This document shows positions 7,457 to 16,822 of a DNA stretch of 64,000 nt, piece by piece. Below the pieces are notes generated by a model. It saw only the letters and a list, made by a program, of their open reading frames with translations. It searched no databases and was not told the DNA's origin. The translations under genes and the position numbers were made by a program. This stretch comes from Mesorhizobium waimense (lineage in GTDB: Bacteria; Pseudomonadota; Alphaproteobacteria; Rhizobiales; Rhizobiaceae): contig NZ_QZWZ01000002.1 in NCBI RefSeq assembly GCF_003601975.1, forward strand, positions 372,001-436,000, in the 5' to 3' direction. Numbering within the stretch: position 1 is the stretch's first letter; every line of letters starts with the position of its first letter.

Positions 7457-8287
7457 GTGAAGCTGGAAAAAGTGGCGCAGGCGCCCATGGTGGCATCGGG
7501 TGAAGCCCCGATGCTGCTGGCGCTGCGCAATGTCGGCAAGGTCTTTTCCAACGGCGTCATGGCGCTGACTGATGTCGACCTGACCATCCGCGAAGGGGAT
7601 TTCGTCAGCCTTCTCGGACCATCGGGTTGTGGCAAGTCGACAGCGCTGCGGTTGATCGCCGGCCTGTCGACGCCGACCTCTGGCGTACTCGACTGGCGCG
7701 GCCGCATCGGCGGCGATCGCACGAATATCGGCTTCGTCTTCCAGGAGCCGACGCTGCTGCCCTGGGCCAATGTCTTCGACAACATCTGGCTGCCGCTGAG
7801 GTTGAAAGGCGTATCGCGGGCAAAGGCGGCGCCGGCGGTGATGGAGATGCTGGCGCGCGTCCATCTGACTGGTTTCGAGTACGCCGTGCCGCGCGAGCTT
7901 TCCGGCGGCATGAAGATGCGCGTCTCGATCGCCCGCGCCCTGGTGACCAAGCCGCGCATCCTCTTGATGGACGAGCCGTTCGCCGCCCTCGACGAGATCA
8001 CCCGTTTCAAGCTCAACAACGATCTTCTGGAACTTTGGCAGGACGAGCGCTTCACCGTCGTCTTCGTCACGCACAGCGTTTTCGAGAGCGTGTTCCTGTC
8101 AAACCGCGTCGTCGTCATGGCGGCGCGGCCGGGCCGGGTCTTTGCCGAACTTGCCGTCGATGCGGCTTACCCGCGCGACGAAGCGTTTCGCACCTCGCCC
8201 GACTATGCAGCACTTTGCCGCCAGGCATCCGACGTCCTGGTCGGCGCCATCAACTCAACTGCCGGACCGCATCATGACGGCCATTGA
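7457..8287 (+). CDS. ABC transporter ATP-binding protein
   Basis: 276 residues, GTG start. Walker A GPSGCGKST is at about residues 54-62, a Q-loop follows in GFVFQEPTLLPW, the signature is LSGGMKMR near 152 and Walker B is ILLMDEPFAALDE near 170. This is the SsuB/TauB/ThiZ type of nucleotide-binding subunit that pairs with NMT1-type binding proteins. It energises import of the unknown substrate at the cytoplasmic face. Its end overlaps the permease start by 14 bases. Confidence 0.94.
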   Translation: MKLEKVAQAPMVASGEAPMLLALRNVGKVFSNGVMALTDVDLTIREGDFVSLLGPSGCGKSTALRLIAGLSTPTSGVLDWRGRIGGDRTNIGFVFQEPTLLPWANVFDNIWLPLRLKGVSRAKAAPAVMEMLARVHLTGFEYAVPRELSGGMKMRVSIARALVTKPRILLMDEPFAALDEITRFKLNNDLLELWQDERFTVVFVTHSVFESVFLSNRVVVMAARPGRVFAELAVDAAYPRDEAFRTSPDYAALCRQASDVLVGAINSTAGPHHDGH

Positions 8288-9125
8288 CGACAGCGCGCTG
8301 AAGCTCGATCCCGAGGAGGCGCGCCGCGTGCGCCAGGAGCGCCTCGAGCGGATCGGCCGCTGGGTGCTGCCGCTGGCGATCATGATCCTGGCGATCTGGC
8401 TGTGGGACCGCGTCTGCGTCTGGAACGAGATCCCGAAATACATCCTGCCGCGCCCGGGCGTTGTGCTGCAGACGCTCTATGACGATGCCGGACTGCTGTT
8501 CTCCTCGCTGCTGGTGACGCTCAGGATCACCTTCCTCAGCCTGCTTCTTGCCGTGATCGGCGGGGTCGGGCTGGCGGTGCTGTTCGCGCAATCGAAATGG
8601 GTGGAGATGTCGTTCTTTCCCTTCGCCATCGTGCTGCAGGTGACACCGATCGTGGCGATCTTTCCGCTGATCAACATCTATGTCGACAACCAGACGGTGA
8701 AGCTTCTGCTCTGCGCCTGGATCGTCGCCTTCTTTCCGATCCTGTCCAACACCACGCTCGGCCTCAATTCCGTCGACCGCAATCTGCGCGACATGTTCAA
8801 GCTCAACGGCGCGACCCGCTGGCAGCAATTGCGCTATCTCAGGCTGCCGGCGGCAATGCCCTATTTTCTCGGCGGGCTGAAGATCGCCGGCGGCCTGTCG
8901 CTGATCGGCGCCGTGGTGGCGGAGTTCGTCGCCGGCGCGCAGGGACAGTCGTCCGGGCTTGCCTCGCGCATCATCGAGGCCGGCTACCGGCTCAACGCGC
9001 CGCGCCTGTTCGCGGCGCTGATCCTGATCTCGCTCGCCGGCATATTGATCTTCCTGGTGCTGTCGCTGGTATCGCATCTCATTTTGCGGCGCTGGCATGA
9101 GAGCGCGCTGAAGCAGGAGCGATAG
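8274..9125 (+). CDS. ABC transporter permease
   Basis: 283 residues with about six membrane segments and the BPD_transp_1 EAA-loop region FKLNGATRWQQLRYLRLPAAMPYFLGGLK split near residues 178-206. It belongs to the SsuC/TauC/ThiX permease group. The ATG at 8274 overlaps the ATPase gene; the frame is open further upstream, but the MTAIDDSALKLD start fits the coupled arrangement. It completes a three-component importer with the two preceding genes. Confidence 0.93.
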   Translation: MTAIDDSALKLDPEEARRVRQERLERIGRWVLPLAIMILAIWLWDRVCVWNEIPKYILPRPGVVLQTLYDDAGLLFSSLLVTLRITFLSLLLAVIGGVGLAVLFAQSKWVEMSFFPFAIVLQVTPIVAIFPLINIYVDNQTVKLLLCAWIVAFFPILSNTTLGLNSVDRNLRDMFKLNGATRWQQLRYLRLPAAMPYFLGGLKIAGGLSLIGAVVAEFVAGAQGQSSGLASRIIEAGYRLNAPRLFAALILISLAGILIFLVLSLVSHLILRRWHESALKQER

Positions 9126-9157
9126 GTGGTTGCTCGTGTCGCCCAGGAGGGTGGAAT

Positions 9158-10459
9158 TTGATCCCGGACTCCGGCTCCTATCATCTCACCAACGTCCGGC
9201 TCCATGCATCGCTGACGCCGGGCTTGGCCGCGGCTTTCGATAGCGACGGATTTGCCCTTGCCAACCTCGCCGTCGCCGAAGGACGAATTTCGTCCATCGC
9301 GGCTGCCAGCCGATCGAAGGCGCCGGCTGATGCCATCGACCTTGGCGGCCGCATCGTGCTGCCGTGTTTCGTCGACTGCCACACCCATATCGACAAGGGC
9401 CATATCTGGCCCCGAAAACCCAACCCCGACGGCACCTTCATGGGCGCGCTCAACGCTACAGGGGCCGACCGCGCCGCGCGCTGGAGCGCCGAGGATGTGG
9501 CGCGTCGCATGGACTTCTCGCTGCGCTGCGCCTATGCGCACGGCACAAAGGCGCTGCGCACCCATCTCGACAGCGTCGCGCCGCAGGAGGAGATCTCCTG
9601 GCCGGTGTTCGAGACGATGCGGGACAAATGGCGCGGCAGTATCGAGTTGCAGGCCGCCTGCCTGCTTGGCGTCGAAGGCGTGCGCGAGACAAAATGGTTC
9701 GAGAAACTGGCGAAACGCGTCGCTGCGGCCAAGGGCGTGCTCGGCGTCGTCACCTATATGGTGCCTGACCTCGAGGAACTGCTCGACAAGGTGTTTTCTG
9801 AGGCGATCAAGCATGGCCTCGACCTCGATTTTCATGCCGACGAGACGGATGATGTCGCGGCGGTCTCGCTGAAGAAGATCGCCGAGGCGGCGCTCTGGAA
9901 CGGTTTTGAGGGCAACATCCTGGTCGGCCATTGCTGCTCGCTGGCGCGCCAGCCGGACCTCGATGTGCTCGACACGCTGGACAAGGTTGCGAAAGCGGGG
10001 CTGGCCGTGGTGTCGCTGCCGATGTGCAATCTTTATCTGCAGGACCGGCGCGGCGACAACACGACGCCGCGCTGGCGCGGCGTGACGCTGCTGCACGAGA
10101 TGAAGGCGAGGGGCATTCCAGTTTCGGTCGCATCGGACAACACGCGCGACCCGTTCTATGCCTATGGCGATCTCGACATGCTGGAAGTCTACCGCATGGC
10201 GACGCGCATCCTGCATTTCGATCACCCGGTCGGCGACTGGCCGCAAACGGTGGCGGCGACGCCGGCCAAGGTGATGCGGCTCGACGGTTTTGGAACGCTT
10301 GCCGCCGGTGGCAGTGCCGATTTCATCGTCTTCAAGGGCCGGAGCTGGACGGAATTGCTGTCGCGGCCGGAATCGGATCGCATCGTCGTGCGCGACGGCC
10401 GGGCGATCGAACGCAAGCTGCCCGACTATGCCGAACTCGACGAACTGATGGTGGGATGA
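9158..10459 (+). CDS. Cytosine-deaminase-like amidohydrolase
   Basis: 433-residue metal-dependent amidohydrolase of the CodA/AtzC branch. HTHIDKGH at residues 75-82 gives the first two metal histidines, HADETDD near 228 gives the next His with the catalytic Glu, GHCCSLA near 254 follows, and ASDNTRDPF near 325 gives the metal aspartate. Relatives deaminate cytosine, creatinine, isocytosine or triazines, so a cyclic N-C(=N)-N substrate is likely. The start is TTG at 9158, placed by a strong AGGAGG at 9145-9150 seven bases upstream. It follows its transporter in the operon, so the imported compound is probably the deaminated one. Confidence 0.85.
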   Translation: MIPDSGSYHLTNVRLHASLTPGLAAAFDSDGFALANLAVAEGRISSIAAASRSKAPADAIDLGGRIVLPCFVDCHTHIDKGHIWPRKPNPDGTFMGALNATGADRAARWSAEDVARRMDFSLRCAYAHGTKALRTHLDSVAPQEEISWPVFETMRDKWRGSIELQAACLLGVEGVRETKWFEKLAKRVAAAKGVLGVVTYMVPDLEELLDKVFSEAIKHGLDLDFHADETDDVAAVSLKKIAEAALWNGFEGNILVGHCCSLARQPDLDVLDTLDKVAKAGLAVVSLPMCNLYLQDRRGDNTTPRWRGVTLLHEMKARGIPVSVASDNTRDPFYAYGDLDMLEVYRMATRILHFDHPVGDWPQTVAATPAKVMRLDGFGTLAAGGSADFIVFKGRSWTELLSRPESDRIVVRDGRAIERKLPDYAELDELMVG

Positions 10460-11853
10460 TGGATATCGCAGCGCTGAAGCGCGACCTCGACGGGCTGAAG
10501 ATCGACGACCATCCGGCAATCGTCCAGCAGAAGAGCCGCGACTTCTACTGGTACAGCCCGGTGCTGAAACAGCAGCTCGACCATGTCACCGGCGACCTGA
10601 TCGTGACGCCGAAGAGCGAGGACGAGGTGATCCGCGTGCTCGCCGCCTGCCACCGTCACGGCGTCCCGGTGACGCCGCGCGGCAGCGGCACCGGCAATTA
10701 CGGGCAGGCGATGCCGCTGTCGGGCGGCGTGGTGCTCAATCTTGCCGAGATGAACGCGGTCAAGGCGATCGCGCCGGGCCGCGTCGTCACCGGGCCGGGC
10801 GCGGTGCTGGCCGAGATCGACAAGGCGACACGGCATTCCGGCCAGGAGCTGCGCATGTCGCCGTCGACCTACAACACTGCGTCGATCGGCGGCTTCGTTG
10901 CTGGCGGCTCAGGCGGCGTCGGCTCGATCCGCTGGGGCGGGTTGCGCGACCTAGGCAACGTCATTCGTCTCAGGACGGTCACGATGGAAGCCGAGCCGCG
11001 CGTCATGGAGCTCACCGGCGAGGACGTGCTCAAGGTCATGCATGCCTACGGCACCAACGGCATCATCACCGAGGTCGAGATGCCTCTGACGGCCAGCTAC
11101 GACTGGATCGACGTCATCATCGGTTTCGACGATTTCATGGACGCGGCCGGCTTCGGCAACGGCCTCGCCATCCAGGACGGCATTTTGGCGAAACTGATCA
11201 CGCCGATCGCAGCACCCATCCCGTACGATTATTTCAAGCGGCATCAGAAATTTTTCCGGCGCGAACAGAGCATCGTGGTGTGCATGATCGCGCCGCATGC
11301 GATGGATGCCTTTGTCGCCTTCGTTCGGAGCGGCAAGGGCGAAATCGTCTTCCGCGCCGACCAGGAAGCTGACCTCAAGGGACTGCCGCCGGCCTATGAG
11401 TTGACCTGGAACCACACGACGCTGCGTGCGATCCGGGTCGATCCGACCATAACCTACCTGCAGACGCGCTACCCGTCGCCGGACCATCTCGCTCACGTCA
11501 TGGCAATGGTCGAGCGCTTCGGCGACGAGGTGCCGGCGCATCTCGAGTTCATCCGCTTCGACGGCGCCATCGGCGCGGCCGGCCTGCCGCTGGTCCGCTT
11601 CACCACGGCCGAGCGGCTGGACGAGATCATCCGCATCCATGAAGACAATGGCTGCTGGATCTTCAACCCGCACCGCTACACGCTGGAAGAGGGCGGCATG
11701 AAGCAGACCGACGAGGTGCAGCTTGCCTTCAAGCGCGAGACCGATCCGCAAGGACTGCTCAACCCCGGCAAGATGATCGCCTGGGAAAACCCTAATTACG
11801 ACTATCGCTCGGGCAAGTCGTTCCTGTTCAAGGGGCTGCAAAAGGCGGGCTGA
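10459..11853 (+). CDS. FAD-binding oxidoreductase (GlcD/VAO family)
   Basis: 464 residues. An FAD_binding_4 domain spans about residues 45-190 with the pyrophosphate-binding pattern TPRGSGTGNYGQAMPLSGGVV and GGFVAGGSGGVGSIRWGG. The C-terminus ends in QGLLNPGKMI, typical of glycolate oxidase/D-lactate dehydrogenase relatives. It would oxidise a hydroxy acid or a ring carbon of the pathway intermediate, donor unknown. The start is coupled to the preceding stop by TGATG, and the frame is falsely open far upstream in the amidohydrolase gene. Confidence 0.86.
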   Translation: MDIAALKRDLDGLKIDDHPAIVQQKSRDFYWYSPVLKQQLDHVTGDLIVTPKSEDEVIRVLAACHRHGVPVTPRGSGTGNYGQAMPLSGGVVLNLAEMNAVKAIAPGRVVTGPGAVLAEIDKATRHSGQELRMSPSTYNTASIGGFVAGGSGGVGSIRWGGLRDLGNVIRLRTVTMEAEPRVMELTGEDVLKVMHAYGTNGIITEVEMPLTASYDWIDVIIGFDDFMDAAGFGNGLAIQDGILAKLITPIAAPIPYDYFKRHQKFFRREQSIVVCMIAPHAMDAFVAFVRSGKGEIVFRADQEADLKGLPPAYELTWNHTTLRAIRVDPTITYLQTRYPSPDHLAHVMAMVERFGDEVPAHLEFIRFDGAIGAAGLPLVRFTTAERLDEIIRIHEDNGCWIFNPHRYTLEEGGMKQTDEVQLAFKRETDPQGLLNPGKMIAWENPNYDYRSGKSFLFKGLQKAG

Positions 11854-12434
11854 TGAAGATACTGGTCCTCTACGCGCATCCGGTCGAGACCAGCTTCAAT
11901 GCCGGCCTGCACCGGACGATCGTGGAGCGGCTGACGGCGGCCGGCCATGCCGTAGACGACTGCGATCTCTATGTCGAGGACTTCGACCCGCGGCTGACGC
12001 GGGCCGAGCGGCTCGGCTACCACGACCAGCGCGGCGAGGGTGACGCTGCCGCCTTCTATGTCGAGCGCCTGCTGCGGGCCGAGGCGCTGGTGCTGTCCTA
12101 TCCGGTCTGGAACTTCGGTTTTCCGGCAATGCTGAAAGGCTTTTTCGACCGCGTCTTTCTGCCCGGCGTGTCGTTCAGACTGGTCGACGGCAAGGTGCAG
12201 CCGTCGCTGCACAACATAGGCAAGCTGGCCGCCGTCACCACCTATGGCGGCAGCCGTTTTCGCGCCATGCTCATGGGCGATCCGCCACGCAAGCTGGTCA
12301 ACCGCATGCTGCGCGCGACGATCAAGCCCGGTGCCTCCGTCTCCTATCTCGCGCATTATTCGATGAACCTGTCGACCGACGAAACGCGCCGGGCATTCAT
12401 GGCCAAGGTCGGCGCTAACATGGACGCGTTCTGA
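11853..12434 (+). CDS. Flavodoxin-fold NAD(P)H dehydrogenase (quinone), copy 1
   Basis: 193-residue protein of the Flavodoxin_2 / NAD(P)H:quinone oxidoreductase family. The start MKILVLYAHPVETSFNAGLH is the FMN-phosphate binding strand and loop, and LVLSYPVWNFGFPAMLKGFFDRVF at about 81-104 is the second flavin loop. Such two-electron reductases act on quinones, nitro or azo groups. It is coupled to both neighbours by TGATG junctions and is about the same length as the next gene product, with conserved motifs, so the pair looks like a tandem duplication that has diverged, perhaps to form a heterodimer. Confidence 0.88.
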   Translation: MKILVLYAHPVETSFNAGLHRTIVERLTAAGHAVDDCDLYVEDFDPRLTRAERLGYHDQRGEGDAAAFYVERLLRAEALVLSYPVWNFGFPAMLKGFFDRVFLPGVSFRLVDGKVQPSLHNIGKLAAVTTYGGSRFRAMLMGDPPRKLVNRMLRATIKPGASVSYLAHYSMNLSTDETRRAFMAKVGANMDAF

Positions 12435-13021
12435 TGCGCGTGCTGGTGGTCTATTGCCATCCGGTGCCCGAAAGCTTCTGCGCCTCGATCCGCGACTGTG
12501 CCGTCGAGGTGCTGAAGGCGAGGGGCTGGGAGGTGCGGCTGCTCGACCTCTATGCCGAGAATTTCAATCCGGTGATGGGCTGCGACGAGCGCCGCTTCTA
12601 CAATGAGTGCGCACCGCAGGATCCGGCGCTCAAGCCGCATTTCGATCATCTCGGTTGGGCGCAGGCGATCCTCTTCGTTTATCCGACCTGGTGGTACGGA
12701 TTGCCGGCAATGCTGAAGGGCTGGCTCGACCGGGTGTGGGCGACCGACGTCGCCTTCAAGCTGCCGGCGGGAAAGGGGCGGATCAAGTCGCTGATGACGC
12801 ATGTGACCAGGGTCGGCGTCATCACCACCTGCGGCGCGCCGACATGGTGGAGCGTCGTTGTCGGCCAGCCGGGCCGCAAGACCATCCTGCGCGGCATGCG
12901 GGCGCTGTGTGCCACCCGCTGCCGGACGTTCTTCCTGGCGCACTATTTGATGGATTCTTCGACGCCGGCGACCAGGGCGGCGTTTCTGGGCAGGGTGCGG
13001 CGGAAGCTGGAGCGGTTTTAG
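12434..13021 (+). CDS. Flavodoxin-fold NAD(P)H dehydrogenase (quinone), copy 2
   Basis: 195 residues, paralogue of the preceding gene. MRVLVVYCHPVPESFCASI forms the first flavin loop and FVYPTWWYGLPAMLKGWLDRVW the second. The TTCGAPTWWS segment near 135 replaces the TTYGGSRFR of copy 1, so the active-site surfaces differ. Last gene of the seven-gene operon that begins at 6450. It converges with the flavoprotein gene on the other strand 45 bases later; no clear terminator hairpin was seen between them. Confidence 0.88.
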   Translation: MRVLVVYCHPVPESFCASIRDCAVEVLKARGWEVRLLDLYAENFNPVMGCDERRFYNECAPQDPALKPHFDHLGWAQAILFVYPTWWYGLPAMLKGWLDRVWATDVAFKLPAGKGRIKSLMTHVTRVGVITTCGAPTWWSVVVGQPGRKTILRGMRALCATRCRTFFLAHYLMDSSTPATRAAFLGRVRRKLERF

Positions 13022-13066
13022 GCTTCTTCTCGCTGGGGACGGACCGCGCCATATCGGCTGCGAACC

Positions 13067-14209
13067 TTACATTCCAAACCAGCGGGCGCGGCGGCTCGAT
13101 CCAAAAACCTCCTTGTCCGCGCGCAAGGCAACCGACGGCTCGTGGTAGCTTCCGGTCGGCTTTGGGCCGGAGAAGAAATCCACCTCGACCTTGCCGATAC
13201 GTCCGCCGCCGAACTCGATATAGCAGGTGCCGAACCCGTCATATTGTTTCCCGCCGCCGGTGTCGCGCAGCCTGGCGATCAGGTCGCTGGCCACGGCGCG
13301 GGCGGCCCCTTCGGCGAATACGCCAGCTTTCGGCGTGCCGGTGTTGGCGCCGTCGCCAACGGCGTAGACGCCGGGATAGCGGGTTTCCAATGTCCGCGGA
13401 TTGACCGGAATCCAGCCATTCTCGGCCATGCCGCTGTCAATCACCACATCGGGCACGCGGTGCCTGGGGACGCCGAGGAACAGGTCGAATTGCATCTCCA
13501 CCCCGTCATCGAGAATGGCGACCTTCCTGGCATTGTCGATCGAGGCGACGCGGCGCCCCGGGATGAAGCCGATATTGCGCTCGACGAAGGCTGCTACCAG
13601 CGCTCGCGACGTTTCCGGCGAGGGTGGCACCGGGCTCGGCAGCGGCAGCACGAAGCTGATCTCGCAGCCACCACGAACACCGCGATTGACCAGGTAATCG
13701 TGCAGCATAAGGGCGCATTCGCTGGGCGCTGGCGGGCATTTGTATGGCACGCCGCAGACCCCGACCAGGGCCTTTCCCCCGGTGAAGGTGGGCAGCACGT
13801 CGCGCAGGCGCTCGGCGCCGGCGGCTGAATAGAATTCGTTGGCGCCCGCCAGCCCCGGCGTGGCGTCGAAATCATAGTCGGCACCGAGCGCCACGATCAG
13901 GAAGTCGGCCTCATGGACGCCGCCATCGGTGGTGACCCGCCGCCTTTCGGCATCTATGGCGGTGACCGTCTGCCTGAGCAGGCGCACGCCCGGTTTCACG
14001 AAGTTGCGGTACGGCATGCGCACCGCATCCGCTGTCTTGTGGCCGAACATGACGTCGAGCTTGGAAAAACCGAAGACGAAGGCGTCGCTCTTGTCGATCA
14101 AGATCACGTCGATGTCCGCACCGAAAGTCTCGGACAACTGGGTGGTGAGTTCGAGGCCGCCAAAACCCGCCCCAAGAACAAGGACGCGCGGCTTGCTTGT
14201 CGTGTTCAT
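13067..14209 (-). CDS. FAD-dependent oxidoreductase, sulfide:quinone reductase-like
   Basis: 380 residues. GAGFGG at 13-18 binds FAD, and the YPGVYAVGDGANTGTPKAGVFAEGAA region near 290-315 is the second dinucleotide motif of the pyridine nucleotide-disulfide family. CGVPYKCPPAPSECA near 155-170 holds three cysteines in the place used by sulfide:quinone reductase and flavocytochrome c sulfide dehydrogenase relatives. That suggests electron transfer to quinone, but the donor (sulfide or another) is not settled. It stands alone between the sigma-54 operon and the dehydrogenase operon; the 165 bases before it hold nothing I recognise. Confidence 0.82.
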   Translation of the reverse strand: MNTTSKPRVLVLGAGFGGLELTTQLSETFGADIDVILIDKSDAFVFGFSKLDVMFGHKTADAVRMPYRNFVKPGVRLLRQTVTAIDAERRRVTTDGGVHEADFLIVALGADYDFDATPGLAGANEFYSAAGAERLRDVLPTFTGGKALVGVCGVPYKCPPAPSECALMLHDYLVNRGVRGGCEISFVLPLPSPVPPSPETSRALVAAFVERNIGFIPGRRVASIDNARKVAILDDGVEMQFDLFLGVPRHRVPDVVIDSGMAENGWIPVNPRTLETRYPGVYAVGDGANTGTPKAGVFAEGAARAVASDLIARLRDTGGGKQYDGFGTCYIEFGGGRIGKVEVDFFSGPKPTGSYHEPSVALRADKEVFGSSRRARWFGM

Positions 14210-14374
14210 TTTCCCCTCCGTTGTGTTGCCGCATGCGAAACGCGGTCTTGCAGCCGTCCGGCGTTATGCGATGCCGGTTGGGCCAGGACTGCAGCGTAGC
14301 AGTGTCCTCGGCAAAGATCACGGTAAGGAAAATTTCGATTGGCGTGAAAGGGGGGCGCAGCCAGCTGGGCGATG

Positions 14375-16822
14375 CTACATGCGCACCCGTTCCGCCTTCC
14401 GATCATACATCGGCTTCAACGAGGCTTCGGCGGCGAAGCGCTCGCCGGCGATCTCGATCTCGTAGGACGAAGACAGCACATCCGCCTCGCTCTCGTCCTT
14501 GCACGGCACGTAGCCGAGCCCCACGGCGCCGCCGAGATGATGGCCGTAATTGCCCGAGGTGATCGGGCCGACGATCTTGCCGTCGCGCAGGATCGCCTCA
14601 TTGTGGAAGAGCAGGGGCTGCGGGTCCTTCAGCCGGAACTGTACCAACCGGCGTGACAGGCCGGCTTCCTTCTTTCGCAGCACCGCGTCGCGGCCGAGAA
14701 AATCGCCCTTGGCCGTCTTCACCGCGAAACCAAGGCCTGCCTCCAGCACATTGTCCTCGTCGGTGATGTCGTGGCCGAAATGGCGGAAGGCTTTTTCGAT
14801 GCGGCAGCTATCCAGCGTGTGCAGGCCGCAGAGTTTCAGCCCGACGTCTGCTCCAGCATCAGTGATCGCCTCGAAGACATGAGCTGCCTGGTCGGTCGAG
14901 ACATAAAGCTCCCAGCCGAGTTCGCCGACATAGGTGACGCGATGGGCGCGGGCCAGGCCCATGCCGATTTCTATCTCCTGAAACGTCCCGAATGGGTTGG
15001 TTTCGTTGGAGAAATCGTTCGGGCTCACCTTCTGAATCAGTTTCCGCGCGTCCGGACCCATCAGGCAAAGAACAGCTTCGGCGGCGGTAACGTCGGTGAC
15101 GACGACGAATTCATCCGCAAGATGCTTGCGCAGCCAGGCAAGGTCGCGCTGCAGTGTGGCGCCGGGCACGACGAGGAAATAGGCGGTTTCCGAGAGGCGC
15201 GAGACGGTGAGGTCGCTTTCGATGCCGCCGCGCTGGTTGAGCATCTGGGTGTAGACGATCTTGCCCGGCGCTACGTCCATGTCGTTGGCACAGAGCTTTT
15301 GCAGGAAGGCAGAGGCGTCGCGGCCCTCGACGCGGATCTTGCCGAACGAGGTCATGTCGAACAGGCCGACGCCGTTGCGGACCGCCAGATGTTCCTCGCG
15401 CTGGTTGTCGAACCAGTTCTGCCGCTTCCAGGAATAGCGGTATTCGCGCTCCTGGCCGTCACGGGCGAACCAGTTGGCGCGTTCCCAGCCGGCAACCTCG
15501 CCGAACACCGCGCCCCGCGCCTTCAGATGTTCATGCAGCGGCGAGCGCCTGACATTTCTTGAGGTCGCCATCTGGCGATACGGAAAATGGTCGGCATAGA
15601 GCAGGCCGAGCGTTTCGGAGACGCGTTCCTTGAGGTAGCGACGGTTCTTCTGGAACGGTTGGGCACGGCGGATGTCGACTTCCCACAGGTCGAAGGGCGC
15701 TTCGCCATCGTTGATCCACTGCGCCAGCGCCATGCCGGCGCCGCCGGAGGAGACGATGCCGATCGAATTGTAGCCGGTGGCCATCCAGTAGCCGGACAGT
15801 TCCGGCGCCTCGCCGAGATAATAGCGGTCGTCAGGCGTGAAACTCTCGGGGCCGTTGAAGAAGGTGTGGATGCCGGCGGTTGCCAGCATCGGCATGCGGT
15901 TGACGCCCATTTCGAGGATCGGCTCGAAGTGCTCCATGTCCTCGGGCAACTGGTCGAAGCAGAAATCCTCGCGGATGCCGTCCATGCCCCAAGGCTTTGC
16001 CACCGGCTCGAAGGCGCCGAGCATCATCTTGCCGGCGTCTTCCTTGTAGTAGGCGCACTCATCGGGCACGCGCAGCACCGGAAGGCGGCCGAGGCCGGGA
16101 ATAGGCTCGGTGACGAGATAGAAGTGCTCGCAGGCATGCAGCGGGATGGTGACGCCGTTCTGCGCACCAAGCTCGCGCGCCCACATGCCAGCGCAGTTGA
16201 CGACGATGTCGGTCTCGATCGTGCCCTGTTCTTCGCCCTGGGCCCAGGAAACGCCGGAGACACGGCCGGCTTTGGTTTGGACCTTGGTGACTTTCACATT
16301 CTCGATGATGGTGGCGCCGCGCTGGCGCGCGCCCTTGGCCAGCGCCATGGCGATGTTGGCCGGATCGCATTGGCCGTCGAGCGGCAGGTGCACCGCGCCG
16401 ACGACATCCGAAATGTTCAGATGCGGGTACATCTGCTTGACTTCGCTGGGCGAAATCTCGCGCACGTCGACATCGAAGGCGCGGGCAAGCGACGCCTGGC
16501 GGTAGATCTCGTGCTTGCGCTCCTCGGTCAGCGCCACGGTGATCGAGCCGACCTGGCGCATGCCGGTGCCGACTTCGGTCTCGGCTTCCAGCTTGACGTA
16601 GAGGTCGGCCGAATATTTCGCCAGCCGGGTCATGTTCTGCGAGCCGCGCAACTGGCCGATCAGGCCGGCCGCATGCCAGGTGGTGCCGCAGGTGAGCTGC
16701 TTGCGCTCCAAGAGCACGATGTCGGTCCAGCCGAGCTTGGCCAAATGGTAGGCGACCGAACAGCCGGAGACGCCGCCGCCGATGATGACCGCGCGGGCTT
16801 TGGTGGGAACACCCCTGGTCAT
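14375..16822 (-). CDS. FAD/GcvT fusion dehydrogenase, dimethylglycine/sarcosine dehydrogenase family (copy 1)
   Basis: 815 residues with the full DMGDH layout: a DAO-type FAD domain (GGGVSG at 15-20), the FAO_M linker, then GcvT and GcvT-C domains that bind tetrahydrofolate. The histidine in GTTWHAAG (about residue 50) is the residue that holds FAD covalently in DMGDH. The reaction would be oxidative demethylation of a dimethylamino or methylamino acid with transfer of the one-carbon unit to THF. The frame is open far upstream into the aminotransferase gene, but the ATGA overlap at 16819-16822 and the dinucleotide motif fix the start. Last gene of the operon that starts at 21958. Confidence 0.9.
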   Translation of the reverse strand: MTRGVPTKARAVIIGGGVSGCSVAYHLAKLGWTDIVLLERKQLTCGTTWHAAGLIGQLRGSQNMTRLAKYSADLYVKLEAETEVGTGMRQVGSITVALTEERKHEIYRQASLARAFDVDVREISPSEVKQMYPHLNISDVVGAVHLPLDGQCDPANIAMALAKGARQRGATIIENVKVTKVQTKAGRVSGVSWAQGEEQGTIETDIVVNCAGMWARELGAQNGVTIPLHACEHFYLVTEPIPGLGRLPVLRVPDECAYYKEDAGKMMLGAFEPVAKPWGMDGIREDFCFDQLPEDMEHFEPILEMGVNRMPMLATAGIHTFFNGPESFTPDDRYYLGEAPELSGYWMATGYNSIGIVSSGGAGMALAQWINDGEAPFDLWEVDIRRAQPFQKNRRYLKERVSETLGLLYADHFPYRQMATSRNVRRSPLHEHLKARGAVFGEVAGWERANWFARDGQEREYRYSWKRQNWFDNQREEHLAVRNGVGLFDMTSFGKIRVEGRDASAFLQKLCANDMDVAPGKIVYTQMLNQRGGIESDLTVSRLSETAYFLVVPGATLQRDLAWLRKHLADEFVVVTDVTAAEAVLCLMGPDARKLIQKVSPNDFSNETNPFGTFQEIEIGMGLARAHRVTYVGELGWELYVSTDQAAHVFEAITDAGADVGLKLCGLHTLDSCRIEKAFRHFGHDITDEDNVLEAGLGFAVKTAKGDFLGRDAVLRKKEAGLSRRLVQFRLKDPQPLLFHNEAILRDGKIVGPITSGNYGHHLGGAVGLGYVPCKDESEADVLSSSYEIEIAGERFAAEASLKPMYDRKAERVRM

